Shown: positions 13,477 to 39,905, numbered from the stretch's first letter. The stretch: 64,000 bases of DNA from Hyperoplus lanceolatus (GCA_026929865.2 CM049410.1:9108501-9172500); one strand, 5' to 3'. Made by a program: numbers and translations. The notes: generated from the sequence alone by a model not told the origin.

Positions 13477-14109
13477 TCAAAAACACTCAGTTCCACTCCA
13501 CAAACATAAAACAGTTATACATAAAATACAATACTTTACTTTGGTTCTTATTTATAGTTCTCTCCATACGCTTGATGGTAAAAAGTTTTACAACAGCATA
13601 AGTTGCTAATGTTTATGTAGATAAGACCTCCACTATGTGTGTGGCACTTTAATGGCTTTGGTGACATAAGGATAAATATGTATTCAAATAAGATTACACA
13701 TTTTAAAAAAAGACAAAAAAAAAACTGTTTGGATAAAGGCACAACGCATTATAAACAACCTCGATTACATTTAAGCTTAACCTTCATGTAGTAAAAACAC
13801 TCAATTTCAGCGCCATCTTTCATCAAAATGTACAACATGCTAAAAACATATTCAAAATAGAAATACACAAGGCTTTAAATCAAATGACCAAACACGATGA
13901 TAAACTTAAAGTGTGTCTGATTCATAAAAATAATAAAAATGGATAAAGACATGGGAATTAAATATTTGGTAATAACAAAACATGACACTAGTGATCGTCA
14001 CCTTAGGTTCTTGTCCAAGCACGTTTCCACTGAACAAAACCAAAGTGCAGTTTCAGCCCACAGTCTGGTCTCACTCACAGGCTCTTACAGTTAAAGCGGA
14101 GACGCTCTA

Positions 14110-27485
<13,376 letters not shown>

Positions 27486-27720
27486 GTTGAAAAAATTCCT
27501 TTCTTGGTCCAAATGTTGAAATGCACTATACAGAGAGCCCTTATAGTTATACTCTTTTTCCACAGCCTCCTCTCCTTTATCTGGTTCACTTCTTTTCCCT
27601 CCGCTGTTCAAAATGACAGAGCGCGGTTGGAAACACAAGTATTGTGGAGGGTAGAAAGAAACCAGTCCAACCTGTCCCTGAATAGCCTGCAGAGCTCCAC
27701 CTCACCTCAGACCTCAGTGT
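27486..27720 (-). promoter_or_regulatory. Probable downstream (second) promoter region of slc44a2
   Basis: Sequence immediately upstream of the first-exon ATG at 27485, which encodes MPEDAAYYGKN and splits a glycine codon. A first exon must start here because no acceptor-joined upstream coding exon is needed. There is no convincing TATA box or CpG island, and the boundaries are arbitrary. Confidence 0.3.
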
Positions 27721-27729
27721 CTTTCCTCA

Positions 27730-30127
27730 AACAAATACCTCTTTCCAATCTGTGCTCCACCTGTGCATCTCCCTCTGTCGCCTCCCACTTCCAAACCACC
27801 TCTTTCTGTCCCTTTTTTCCACACAAAGAAGAAGAAGAAGCATCAAATCCACACAGGAAAATGGAGAGATCTACAGGGAAGGCTGCGAGTGAAAGAGAAG
27901 AGGCGTGGACATGTGGAAGGCAGGGTGGGGACTGGTGCTGTTGTGAAGTCAACTTGTTTAGACGTTATCTGAAACATGTGTTTGGGGGAAAACAAGGAGA
28001 GATCCCGGGTGGCACCGTTGCCTTCGGTGGTGTTTTGTGTAGCTAGCTGCTGCTGTGGAGGGAGTAGCAATTATTAGATTCAGGTGTGAAGGATATTTTG
28101 GGCTGCCATTACCTGCTGCAGAGAATTGAAAGCACACACGCCATAGATGAAGAATGACTCATTTGCAGGGCTGCTACTCTTTTTTTAGCACCGACCGAAA
28201 TGCTTTCATAGCTTCTTCAAGTGTCGAAAAATGTCTTGACGTTCAATACCAAATGTATATACTTAAGGGGTAAAATCTCATCAATTTCAGTGAGCACAGT
28301 AAACAGTATGCATCAGTGAGCCAGCCTTACATACTGACTTACACCTTTTCATTATGCACTGAAAACTATGTGCACTAATGCATGGTGTTCACATTTTTCT
28401 CTAATATTTTGCCTCCAACTGCCTTGTGGAGCTTCTCAAATAGGATCCACTCAAATATCTTCCTCTCATATGGCGCTTTTCCACCCCATGTCCCTCGACT
28501 CAACTCGACTCGACTCAACTTGGTTTGTAGCACGGGTCGTTTTCCACCGCAAATATACCTCTGAAGTGGGGCCGAGGGGCTAAGTCTACTCCGGAGCAGT
28601 AGCAACAGAATTAGAGCAGTTGTTCACTATTACTGACACCGCCACACGGATGAAATGTTTGAATACCCCCTTGTACTGTTTGCTAGAGTAGAGATATTTC
28701 GGCATTAAAAGATTTTTCCCGATGTGTGACTCTCACACATCACTTGACCACATCCCTATCTCCTGATATGATGTTTAGTTTGTTTCAGGATAGTGTTTTC
28801 AATCAAGTGTCTCACCTGAATATTTTATTGAGTAATCAGTTTAGTCCGACTTGTAATGTTTCGCTATCATGTCTTCCCAGCTGCTACTATTTAACCTACT
28901 GTTGCCCCATTCTCCTCTCGTATGTGTACTTCCCCAACAACCAACACTGGGTGAGTTCGAATATTGGAATAAATTCGGATCTGTGATCAAATCAAATGAA
29001 GAGACAGAGACTCCGGGTATACCTCAGTCCCGGAGACTTGGGGAGATACACAGTGAGGCCTCCACATTGACATTCTCTCCTCAGTGCCTCGGCTCACTCC
29101 GCGCCCGTGGCCAGGACCGATCTCCACGAGCGGTGGGGCTTCCTCAAGCGCCTTAGTGTTTTATTCCATCTAGTGGGGACATGGCAGTATTGTACAGAGT
29201 GAGGTTAATACACACTTTTCAACTCTCAGTTTTTTCTGCTTTTCATTTCAGAGTTTTCAAGCAACAGAAATGTTAGGATCCTTCTCTGTTCTGTGTTCAA
29301 CATCAAAAGGCAAATCAGAGCGCATTAAGTTCCTCCCCAATGTTAACAAAGAGTCTACAGAGGAACTAAAGGCCTCAAATGTTTCTCAGAGAAAGAGAAA
29401 ATACAGCCGGATGGAGTGACTGAAAGTTTCCATCTATTCTGTTGTTGGTGTGAAGCCAATGCTGCTGCACATTCCCACAAAAAGAACCACAGGCTTTGCT
29501 GTAATTTCCCAAACAAAAAAAAACATTTTAACAGGGGACTCAAAAAAGAAAGGCTGGTAGTTTCCAATGATTTGGATTTCTCGGATGAAGATATCAGAGA
29601 TGGCTCATGGCAGACAGACAGCACATGACAACAATAGTTTTAACTTAATGAGTAAGTGTTCACTGTTGGACTGTGAGAACCGATCCGACAAGTTTATGAG
29701 CGGTCAATTCAATTGTGGACGTTTTGCCAGGACTGGCAGAAAAGCGAGTTAGACACGTGGGGCAGTGAAGGACTTAAGGGAAAGTTAGTAAAAAAAACAG
29801 TTTTGGTTAGAGGCTAGATTAATTATTAGTATAATCAGATTTATTTGGTGGCAGTGAGTAACAGTTTTAATATTCTAAAAGCTCTCTAAGGTATCTAATC
29901 TAATTCTAGTGAAGCACCACACCCCCGCAGGCATTCACTTAAATCAATTAAAAAAAACATGTCTAGAGCTTTGATTAAATTATCAAATGCCATGCGTTTT
30001 TTCTATACAAGGGCATGCGTTAACATAGAAACAACCTGCATTCGTATTGTTTTTTTTGGGCTTTTTTATATTAATTTGAGGTACAAGATGATGAATGTGT
30101 TAACTCGTTATCATTTAAAAAAAAAAG
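27730..30127. other. slc44a2 first-intron sequence, no gene seen
   Basis: Between the downstream first exon and the transposon nest. Open frames are short and lack domains. Around 28470-28590 is sequence resembling the end of a common fish MITE (GGCGCTTTTCCAC, then ACTCGACTCGACT-type repeats), without a clear second end. Confidence 0.5.
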
Positions 30128-30303
30128 GTAGAGTCAGCGATTCTAGAGAACGATTGTTGTAGAAATGAGTTAATATCTCCTCACAATCCACTATCTGTCC
30201 GTACTGTGTGTTCGTCCGCTGAACAAAAATCTGGTGTTAATACACAGCCTATAGGCTCTGTAAACTGGTATGTAAACAAAGGGGTCCACCATAGCTAGCA
30301 GGC

Positions 30304-33300
30304 CAGAGGGGTATACTACAAAGCAAACTCAACAGAACCCGGCTTTCTTTTTTTGATCTGGTTCAACATAACACATACCCTCGCTCAGAGCTAACCGGTA
30401 TCACGAAGGAAGTTATCAACCTCTTATGTTGAACGAGGGTTTCAGCTTCAGGCTCTGTGCGCGTCCCCATAAGAGGGGGCGTTTGGCCGTCATTTGACTC
30501 TGCTTCCGCACAGACTGGACTGATCTTGTGCCGCTAACTTTATACTAACGGACTGATTGTGAGCAGCTGAGTAAAACAAAAGTGTGTCGCCAACTTCATT
30601 CAAGAGGAAGAGTTTGTCAGTCTGAATTATTACAGCAGAAAACAGAGAGCCGAAAAAAACTCTTACTGCAAATAGGCTAAGGAGAGTGGAATGCTGCCAG
30701 CATGGAAATTATTTATTTATCTTGCCGATCGTTCTCGCAGTGCGTAACGTGACATTATAAATCAATGAAACGTTGAACTCAGATTTAAACACTATACCAT
30801 TTAGCCTAATATATATATATATAGACTACTTTGCCATATTTCTAGCACTACGCCTATAGTCCCACACTTAAGAATGTAATTTAAGTCTGACACTGTCCCC
30901 AAATGAATAGCCTATGGAAAATAATTTAGTTTTGGGCCACATCATAATGAATACAATTTTGATTTAGACTATTAGTCTTTTATTTGAATCTTACAAATAC
31001 CAATAGGCCTACATTAAAAAAACATGTAGTCTGGATTTTTCGGACAAATATGAATCTACTATGAGAAGCTTAACCTGCGAGTCTGCAGCGATGTCCGAAC
31101 TGTGACAGCTGTCACCTGTCACGTCCCAACTGTAATCGCTTCTGATGAAAAGAAAGAAGCCCACAGTGAAATAATGTTGCAACCTGTGATTTTATAGAAC
31201 GCTTTATTAAGAGCCAATGTGTGTAGATCGCCAGGTAAAATCATTTGAGAGGAGAGCATAGAGTGGCGCTGCATACAGTAGGCTATAGGTGTGGGCTATT
31301 TTACATTTTCAATAACTGTATGCATGTGGCAAAAAGCCGCAGCACGATGTTACAGTTCACTCTGTAAGCCTAATGTCACGGCTTCGTTTCGTTCATTAAC
31401 TTACTGATCAATAAGTTTACTGATTTAACTAGTTTACTCAGTGAGAAGTATCGCTCAGACAATATAGTCAGGTCCGCGCCTCCGCGGGATTTCAAAAGGT
31501 GTAGTTTCCTTAAAGGGCAGCGCTCTAAGAGCCGAATTTAAACTCAAACTCTGGAACAAAAACTGAGGGGTATACTACGAAGCGAGATTAAGGGCTGAGC
31601 GAGGTCTGTTGAGTCTAAAGCCGTCTAAAGCCAGAATTTTCAGTATCACGAAAGGTGGCTCTCTTTTTACCTGGCTAGATCACCGTGGTAACAGAGGCTG
31701 CACGGCTAACCTGCTCAGAGCAGTTTTTGTTTCAGAGTTTGAGCTTAAATTCGGCTCTTAGAGCGCTGCCCTTCAAGGAAACTTCACATTTAGAAATCCC
31801 GCGGACCTGACTATATTGTCTGAGCGCTACATTCTCACTGAGGAAACTGTTACATCTAAACTTATTGATCAGTAAGTTAATGAACGAAACGAAGCCGTGA
31901 CATTAGGCTTACAGAGTGAACTGTAACATCGTGCTGCGGCTTTTTGCCACATGCATACAGTTATTGAAAATGTAAAATAGCCCACACCTATAGCCTACTG
32001 TATGCAGCGCCACTCTATGCTCTCCTCTCAAATGATTTTACCTGGCGATCTACACACATTGGCTCTTAATAAAGCGTTCTATAAAATCACAGGTTGCAAC
32101 ATTATTTCACTGTGGGCTTCTTTCTTTTCATCAGAAGCGATTACAGTTGGGACGTGACAGGTGACAGCTGTCACAGTTCGGACATCGCTGCAGACTCGCA
32201 GGTTAAGCTTCTCATAGTAGATTCATATTTGTCCGAAAAATCCAGACTACATGTTTTTTTAATGTAGGCCTATTGGTATTTGTAAGATTCAAATAAAAGA
32301 CTAATAGTCTAAATCAAAATTGTATTCATTATGATGTGGCCCAAAACTAAATTATTTTCCATAGGCTATTCATTTGGGGACAGTGTCAGACTTAAATTAC
32401 ATTCTTAAGTGTGGGACTATAGGCGTAGTGCTAGAAATATGGCAAAGTAGTCTATATATATATATATTAGGCTAAATGGTATAGTGTTTAAATCTGAGTT
32501 CAACGTTTCATTGATTTATAATGTCACGTTACGCACTGCGAGAACGATCGGCAAGATAAATAAATAATTTCCATGCTGGCAGCATTCCACTCTCCTTAGC
32601 CTATTTGCAGTAAGAGTTTTTTTCGGCTCTCTGTTTTCTGCTGTAATAATTCAGACTGACAAACTCTTCCTCTTGAATGAAGTTGGCGACACACTTTTGT
32701 TTTACTCAGCTGCTCACAATCAGTCCGTTAGTGTAAAGTTAGCGGCACAAGATCAGTCCAGTCTGTGCGGAAGCAGAGTCAAATGACGGTCAAACGCCCC
32801 CTCTCATGGGGACGCGCACAGAGCCTGAAGCTGAAACCCTCGTTCAACATAAGAGGTTGATAACTTCCTTCGTGATACCGGTTAGCTCTGAGCGAGGGTA
32901 TGTGTTATGTTGAACCAGATCAAAAAAAGAGAGCCGGGCTCTGTTGAGTTTGCTTTGTAGTATACCCCTCTGGTCTGGGCAGGTTAGCCGTGCAGCCTCT
33001 GTTACCACAGTGATCTAGCCAGGTAGAAAGATAGCCACCTTTCGTGATACTGAAAACTCTGGCTTTAGACCGCTTTAAGGATACGCTCCAATCCCGTGCG
33101 TAAATAGAGACGTACGTTTACAACGTTATATCCGTCACTGCCCTCATACTTCCATGCGTCATTTATGTTGGAATGGACATTTAACAAATCAACCATTAGT
33201 GGGCAGCAGCGCCGCTCAGAGTAAAAAGTTACTCAAATAGGAAGAAGAAGAGTCAAACAGTGAATTAACTGGAATAAATATTTTATAATAGGTCCAATGG

Positions 33301-33860
33301 AAGAGGCTAAACTAGAGGCTGTATTATAGACAGCGGGGGTCTGAGGGCATTAATCACGACATGTCAAACAAACTAGTCTCGCACGGACCTCCGGCACTTC
33401 TCTATTGCTGCTGTCTAGCTGACATTCTTCCCCGTGCGATCCCCGCTCATGCTGCTCTGTTGTAGTTGTCTGTCCCTGTACCCCGGCCGTGTAACTTCAT
33501 AGATATATAAATGTGTTTGTCATTTCGTACCAACTCACACAAACCTCTCCTCAAAAGTTAAGACCTTTTCTAAAGTATTATGTCTTTCGTTCATGTTTGT
33601 AAACCAATGTACAGTAAGTGAAAGTGAACTGTTGGCTGTGCGCCCCCCGTGATCTCCGGTAGTAATGCTCCGTTCTGTCCGTTTGGTACGCATCCGCAAG
33701 CTTGCAGGATACGTGCAGAAATACGCACGTAATGTACGCAGAGTACGGACAGAAGGCTCCGTCTGTATCCGTATGCGTATCTAACGTAGAGCATAAATGA
33801 GCCTTTAGACTCAACAGACCTCGCTCAGCCCTTAATCTCGCTTCGTAGTATACCCCTCTG
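30304..33860. mobile_element. CAG-AGGGGTATACTAC inverted-repeat DNA transposon (outer copy)
   Basis: Left end CAGAGGGGTATACTACAAAGC; right end GCTTCGTAGTATACCCCTCTG. Its body is 30307-31562 plus 32973-33857, interrupted by the inner copy at 31566-32969 and by a further ~720-bp insert at about 33078-33801. No transposase frame. The termini and CWG-like flanks would suit a PIF/Harbinger-type element, but this is tentative. Confidence 0.75.
31566..32969. mobile_element. CAG-AGGGGTATACTAC transposon (inner copy, inverted, inserted into the outer copy)
   Basis: Complete ~1.4-kb non-autonomous element. It starts AGGGGTATACTACGAAGCGAG and ends GTTTGCTTTGTAGTATACCCCT, with CTG on both sides (31563-31565 and 32970-32972) as a 3-bp target duplication. 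It is the reverse complement of the outer element, which it interrupts about 155 bp from that element's end. Outer and inner copies are nearly identical by eye. Confidence 0.8.
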
Positions 33861-34808
33861 ATAACAGAGCCTAGGGTGTTAAAGGTCACATATTATGCTA
33901 AATGCACTTTTTAAATGTGTTCTAACATATCCATGGGTCCACGGTGTGCCTAGAGACTGCCAAAATATAAAAAAATAACAATCTCTCCTTTTCTCACTCT
34001 CCCCCTTTCTGAAACCCCCACCCCTCCCCCCAATATACAGTCAGAATTCTCCTCGTTTCTGACCTCAAAAACTGGAAAGCCAGAAGCTTCTACTATCGGT
34101 CCACGGCCCTGACAGACAGAGGGCGAGGCGTATCTGGCTTCGCTTCCGGACAGGGGGCGGGGGGAGCTCAAAGATTGTATATTTACAAGGGGAGCTGCAG
34201 CTCTTTTTAACCCTCTGAACCCTAGGGCTATTTTGGCCGTTTTGCATACTTTTGATCAATCCTTACTAAACTACAGTAAGAAATGTTTATCATGCCAAAG
34301 TTTGGTATCTTTTTGTTCAAAACACCCTGACCTATATGACCTGATAGTTATTTCTTTCATTTTGACATGATAAATGATCATATTGGACCAAAAACAACAT
34401 GATAAATGTAAAAACGGATTAAAAAATATATTATTGCTACCATGGGTAACTCAAACATTCATATTGAATTTTTTTGAAAGCTGAAAATGAATACATGGAA
34501 TGTTTTTATGGTAATTTAAAAGTTTGATTGAGGTGGCATCAACCTTCATACAAATTTTATGAACAAATAGCAGGTGAATACATACAGTATCTCACAAAAG
34601 TGAGTACACCCCTCACATTTCTTCACAGTTTTCTTTATATCTTTCCATGGGACAACACTGAATAAATGACACTTTGATACAATGTAAAGTAGTCAGTGTA
34701 CAGCTTGTATAACAGTGTAAATTTCCTGTCCCCTCAAAATAACTCGACACACAGCCATTAATGTCTAAACTGCTGGCAACAAAAGTGAGTACACCCCTTA
34801 GAAAAAAT

Positions 34809-35138
34809 TTACAAATTGGGCCCAAAGTGTAAATATTTTGTGTGGCCACCATTATTTTCCAGCACTGCCTTAACCCTCTTGGGCATGTAGTTCACTAGAG
34901 CTTCACAGGTTGCAACTGGAACCCTCTTCCACCCATTTATGACAGCATCACAGAGCTGGTGGATATTAAAGACCTTGCGCTCCTCCACCTTCCGTTTGAG
35001 GATGCCCCAAAGATGCTCAATAGGGTTTAGGTCTGGAGACAGGCTTGGCCAGGCCATAACCTTTACCCTCAGCTTTTTTAGCAAGCCACTGGTCGTCTTG
35101 GAGGTGTGTTTGGGGTCGTTATCATGTTGCAATACCAC
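34809..35138 (-). pseudogene. Tc1 transposase C-terminal fragment (inverted copy)
   Basis: An open frame starting VLQHDNDPKHTSKTT, with the second catalytic aspartate in DNDPKHT and the final acidic residue in SPDLNPIEHLWG, then the family tail ending YLHFGPNL. It lacks the N-terminal helix-turn-helix half and the first aspartate. It is better preserved than the matching plus-strand copy. Confidence 0.85.
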
Positions 35139-35161
35139 CCTGCGGCCCAGTTTACGAAGGT

Positions 35162-36000
35162 TGAGTGCACATGGTCAGCGTCGTACACAGAGGTTGGCTT
35201 TGGAAAATAGACGTATGAGTGCTGCCAGCATTGCTGAAGGGCTTGAAGGGATGGGGGGTCAACCTGTCAGTGCTCAGACCATACGCCGCACTCTGCATCA
35301 TACTGGTCTGCATGGCTGTCATCCCAGAAGGAAGCCTATTCTAAAGATGATGCACAAGAAACCCCACAAAAAGTTTGCTGAAGACAAACAGACTACGGAC
35401 ATGGATTACTGCAACCATGTCCTGTAGTCTGATGAGACCAAAATACATTTATTTGGTTCAGATGGTGTTAAGAGTATAGAGCGGCAACCAGGTGAGGAGT
35501 ACAAAGACAAGTGTGTCTTGCCTAGAGTCAAGCATGGTGGTTGGAGTGTCATGGTCTGGGGCTGCATGAGTGCTGCCAGCACTGGGGATCTACAGTTCAT
35601 TGAATTCTAACATGTACTGTGACATACTGAAGCAGAGCATGATCCCCTTCCTTCATAAACTGGGCCGCAGGGCAGTACTGCAACATGATAACGACCCCAA
35701 ACACCCCTCCGAACGACCACTGGCTTGCTAAAGAAGCTGAGGGTAAAGGTTATGGACTGGCCAAGCATGTCTCCAGTCTTAAACCCTATTGAGCATCTTT
35801 GGGGCATCCTAAAACGGGAGATGGAGGAGCGCAAGGGCTCTAATATCCACCAGCTCCTTGATGTCGTCATGAATGGGTGGAAGAGGATTCCAGTTGCAAC
35901 CTGTGAAGCTCTAGTGAACTACATGCCCAAGAGGGTTAAGGCAGTGCTGGAAAATAATGGTGGCCACACAAAATATTTACACTTTGGGCCCAATTTGTAA
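35162..36000 (+). pseudogene. Tc1 transposase, 5'-truncated and frameshifted
   Basis: Plus-strand remains. First comes an HTH-linker region (SAASIAEGLEGMGGQPVSAQ), then DETKIHLFGSDG with the first aspartate after an in-frame stop. Stops and frameshifts follow around 35430-35720. The C-terminal frame resumes at about 35725, with SPVLNPIEHLWG instead of the family SPDLNPIE. The N-terminal DNA-binding domain is gone. Confidence 0.85.
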
Positions 36001-37204
36001 ATTTTTTCTAAGGGGTGTACTCACTTTTGTTGCCAGCAGTTTAGACATTAATGGCTGTGTGTCGAGTTATTTTGAGGGGACAGTAAATTTACACTGTTAT
36101 ACAAGCTGTACACTGACTACTTGACATTGTATCAAAGTGTCATTTATTCAGTGTTGTCGCATGGAAAGATATAATGAAATATTTGAAGAAATGTTAGGGG
36201 TGTACTCACTTTTGTGAGATACTGTAGGTGTTTTCCCCAAATTCCTCAAAGTTCTGTCAATCATAACACAGAGGGCACATACAAAAATTTTAAGCTTGCT
36301 GTGTTTGGTATATTTTGTTTCAGTAAAACTTCACCTACATTACCTGCCAGTTTTTTTTTTCAATTTGACATAATATTTGAACATTATGGACCCAAACCAC
36401 AAAAAAAAACATTTTTTTTTTTTTTTTTCCATATATGCCTTTTTATTTAAAAAAAGCTAGGCCTAGGTAGACCTATATAATAACACATACAGTATATGGA
36501 TACATATATGACATGTATGTGTAAAGAACAGATTATTAGGCTACTGTGTCTGTAGGCTACACGTTATGAAGGCTGGCTGCTGTGTGTGTACTCAGTGCTT
36601 CAGTCAGACAACAATGGCTTTATGTAGCCTACATAGTCATACTTTGACTCTGAGGATGAACTGTCCTCCTCCTTCATGTCAAAGAACAAGCTGATAGCTT
36701 GACTTACGTTCAAAGTTTTCTTCAATATGACTAAAACATTCTCAGTAGTCTATCTTCAAACCTCTCAGTACCTCTCAATCTTCCTCTCGAGTCTGTCAAT
36801 TCTGTTAGCTAGCAGCCTCGTCTCTCTCTCGACTCTCCCACAGCTCCCGCCCCCTGTCACTCTTCTTCTCCGTCTCTTTGGTGTAGCTTCGTATCACTCC
36901 GCCAACCCCTGCCCCTCCTCCTCCCCTCCCTGGTAAATGCAGCCTGTTGAGTAGGAACTTAAGGTTAAGGAATTAACCAAGGTTTTCTAATATATGAGTG
37001 AGGTATCTCACTATGGGACACGCCCCTCGCGCTGTCCCCCAGAAGCAATTTTACACTACGCCAGTCGTGACTGGCCAATAGACGTGACGTCTGCCTTGCA
37101 GAGGAGGGACTTCCTCTTACTACATAAGTCCCGTCGTCACGTCATCTCTTCAGTCTATAGGCAAAACACCTCTTCCTCGCACCGGACAAGGAGGGTGATC
37201 TTGT

Positions 37205-37292
37205 GAGATACCTCACTCATATATCAGAATACCTTGGTTAATTCCTTTACCTTAAGTTTTCTTTCAATATTCGCTCGGTATCTCACTATGGG
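37205..37292. repeat. DIRS internal complementary region
   Basis: Composed of the reverse complement of the element's left end (GAGATACCTCACTCATATAT... TTAATTCCTTTACCTTAAGT) fused to the reverse complement of its right end (AGTTTTCTTTCAATATTCGC). The two halves share AGT at the fusion, matching the ACT at both element ends. In DIRS elements this region templates circular DNA formation. Confidence 0.85.
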
Positions 37293-37341
37293 ATATAGTA
37301 ACTCCCGTATTGCCAAAGAAGTACCAGTACACAAAAACCTG

Positions 37342-38603
37342 TCAAACAGGCATGTTTACTGATCCAACGCTCAAGACTGTGTGAGACAGATTAGGCGCAG
37401 TAACATCCAACCTGTAGAATCTAGTGAAAGTGTGAGGCGTTGCCCAGCTGGCAGCCGCACATATCTCTTCCACTGAGACCCCCTGGAACAGTGCCCAGGA
37501 TGCGGCCATACCGCGAGTTGAATGTGCGCGTAGGCCAATAGGGGGTTCCAAACCCTCGCTATTATAAGCCATGGCTATAGCCTCCACGATCCAGTGTGAC
37601 AAACGCTGTTTCGAGAGAGGCTTTCCCAGGTGTGACGTAGCACATGATACAAACAGCTGCTCGGATTTCCTGAATCCAGCTGTCCTATAAACATAGACGC
37701 GTAAAGCCCGTACCGGGCAGAGCGCATTCAGCCGCTCCTGCTCCTGAGAGGAGAAAGGAGGAGAGTGGAAAGCCAACAGCTCAATAGGGCGGTATGATAA
37801 CGCAGAGTTAACTACCTTGGGAACAAATGCAGGATTCGGTTTTAATAAAACCTTTGAGTTCCCCTGTAAGAACTGCATACATGCCGGGTTTACCGACAGA
37901 GCATGGATGTCACTCACGCGTTTAGCCGAGGCCAACGCGAGCAACAATGCCATCTTAAACGAGAGCTTTTTAAGCTCTATCTGTTGTAAGGGCTCAAACG
38001 GTGGGCGTGACAGCGCATCAAGCACCGTAGATAAATCCCACGGAGCAGTCAAGTTCCGCGACGCCGGCCGAAGACGGCGTGCACCTTTCATAAACCGGCA
38101 AACAATAGGATGTTGGCCTGCCGTTTTGTCTCCAAACCCTATGTGACAAGCCGATATAGCGGCCAAGTACACTTTGACGGTGGAGAAAGCCTTGCCTTTA
38201 TCCAGCAAGTCTTGTAGAAACGTTAGAATAACAGGTACGGGGCTCTGGAATGCTATTTCCCCAGCTTTCACGCACCATTCCTCGAACGCACGCCATTTTC
38301 CGTCATATGCGTAACGTGTAGAGGAAGCTCTGGCGCCCTGAATAGTCGCAATTACGTTCTGTGGGAGACCAGCAGTCGTTAGGTTCATCCTTTCACGGGC
38401 CAGGCCCACAGAGCCATTCGCTCCGGATGAGGATGGAAGATCTCTCCGTGCGCTTGCGTCAGGAGATCCCTTCGTAAAGGCAGAGGCCAAGGCTGGCTGT
38501 ACAGCAGCTGGACTATTTCTGCCAACCAATATTTCCCCGCCCAACGGGGGGCTATAAGGATCAGTGCATGACCCCTCTCTCGCACTCTGGCGAGAGTAGG
38601 AAT
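37342..38603 (-). CDS. DIRS tyrosine recombinase
   Basis: Site-specific recombinase that integrates the circular DNA form of DIRS elements. The catalytic set is visible: the first arginine in ASAKRVSD, the HxxR motif in RAHSTRGMA and the nucleophile tyrosine in TRFYRLDV near the C-terminus. The N-terminal core-binding domain includes RYAYDGKWRAFEEWC and DLLDKGKAFSTVKVYLAA. The open frame continues upstream to 38751, but that part (MPVAAAAAAAKKK...) is antisense hAT fragment, not recombinase. In a second frame at about 38390-38600 lies the C-terminal end of RNase H (PWPLPLRRDLLTQ, ALWAWPVKG), which overlaps it. Confidence 0.85.
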
Positions 38604-39905
38604 TAGGGCTGGGCGATATATCGAATATATTCGATGTATCGCGAGATGTGCTCCAGGGGATGTATAAAATGACCCTATCGCGACCATCGAATACAAATTG
38701 GCACGTAATGTGTTTTTTTTTAGCCGCCGCCGCCGCCGCCGCCACCGGCAAACTCGCTGGTGTTCGCTTCTCTCGCTCTTTCCTGTGGCTCTCTGCCTCA
38801 GACTACATGCATTGGCAACTCACTCACTCACCCCTCCCAACCAGAGTCTCCTGGGCGCGCACCTGTGACGTAGGCCTAGTCTGTGCCTTGTGAGTGTTTA
38901 CTTTAATCGCCATGTGAAAACAACGACGAGAGGGGGAGAAAAAAGACGAGGGCTCTGATGCTCTTAAGACAGCTGAACGAGCGGGTGGAGGGGGCGCGAA
39001 AGACGGCGATGGTGGCTGTCGTTCATAGCATGGACCTTTTTTGTAGACGGGCGCTTGACAGCATAAGCGGCCGCTGTACAGAGAACGAGCGCCGGGGAGT
39101 TTTTGGTCCAACGTCACAACAAACACGGCATCCCATTTATTACGGGCAGCCTCTTATAATAGGTCCATGTCAGCACCAAGGGAGGTGCACACCGTTTATT
39201 AACTAAAAGTCTATGTAAAGTAGGCTACATTTGCGAGTATTTTTTATAAAATAAAACAGTGTTTTAGTGATAATGCAGGAGGGCTAGATCAATAGGTAGG
39301 AATAGCATCCAGGAATGGTGCATCGGTTAGAATGCAAGGAATGATGATGATGAGACTTTGCTTTCTTTAGACTATAGGCTATTATTCTCAGCCGTGTTTA
39401 TCTAAATCCTCTGATTGTCTTCTAGTTTTATTTTCATTAACTAAATACAGGAGAATTAAACAATAAGGCAGGTAACAGAGGGACGATGAGCCACCTGCTG
39501 TTTGCGCTCGCATGAATCTCTCTCTCGGACTAACAGGCAGAAAACGAAACTTAACTTACACTTAAGAGCAACTGCTCTTAAAGCGACAGTAACCATTATA
39601 CATGTCAGAGCCTTTTATACACATAGACTACTATTATGGATCAAAACCGGTTCTGCATTTTAAGTGTGGCTGCTATCTTCAGGGGGTTAGTGGTGATAAA
39701 CAATTAGTAAGTGGTTGTAATGAGTCATAATTAGTGTTCTCAGTTTACAGATTAACAGAAGATGGAAAAAACTGTTTCCAAATAAAATAATGCTGGATCC
39801 ATTGTATAGGAGTGGAAGGATGTGGAATAATCAATACAATGTGCAAACTCTTTGCCATGTGCAAGTTTCAAATTGTTCCAATAGAAAGCACTAAAGAATA
39901 TAAAC
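38604..39905. mobile_element. hAT-like fragment inside the DIRS element
   Basis: Begins TAGGGCTGGGCGATATATCG, a terminal motif common to fish hAT elements, followed by nested CGATATAT/CGATGTATCGCG repeats and a GCC trinucleotide run (38722-38742). No matching right terminus or target duplication is found; the DIRS sequence resumes at about 39905. The insertion probably came with a deletion that removed most of RT/RNase H. Confidence 0.55.

Larger units (their letters stand above)
34585..36224 (+). mobile_element. Tc1-like transposon rearranged into a 'snapback' with ~576-bp arms
   Basis: Ends CAGTATCTCACAAAAGTGAG and its reverse complement, flanked by TA (34583-34584 and 36225-36226). The left arm 34585-35161 is an inverted copy of the right arm 35649-36224, so transposase C-terminal sequence occurs at both ends. 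Between the arms (35162-35648) is the plus-strand middle of the transposase gene. Confidence 0.9.

Noticed and set aside
35207..35427. A host gene in the 35-kb region
   Set aside because: The frame matches the Tc1 transposase middle (SAASIAEGLEGMGG) and is interrupted by stops.
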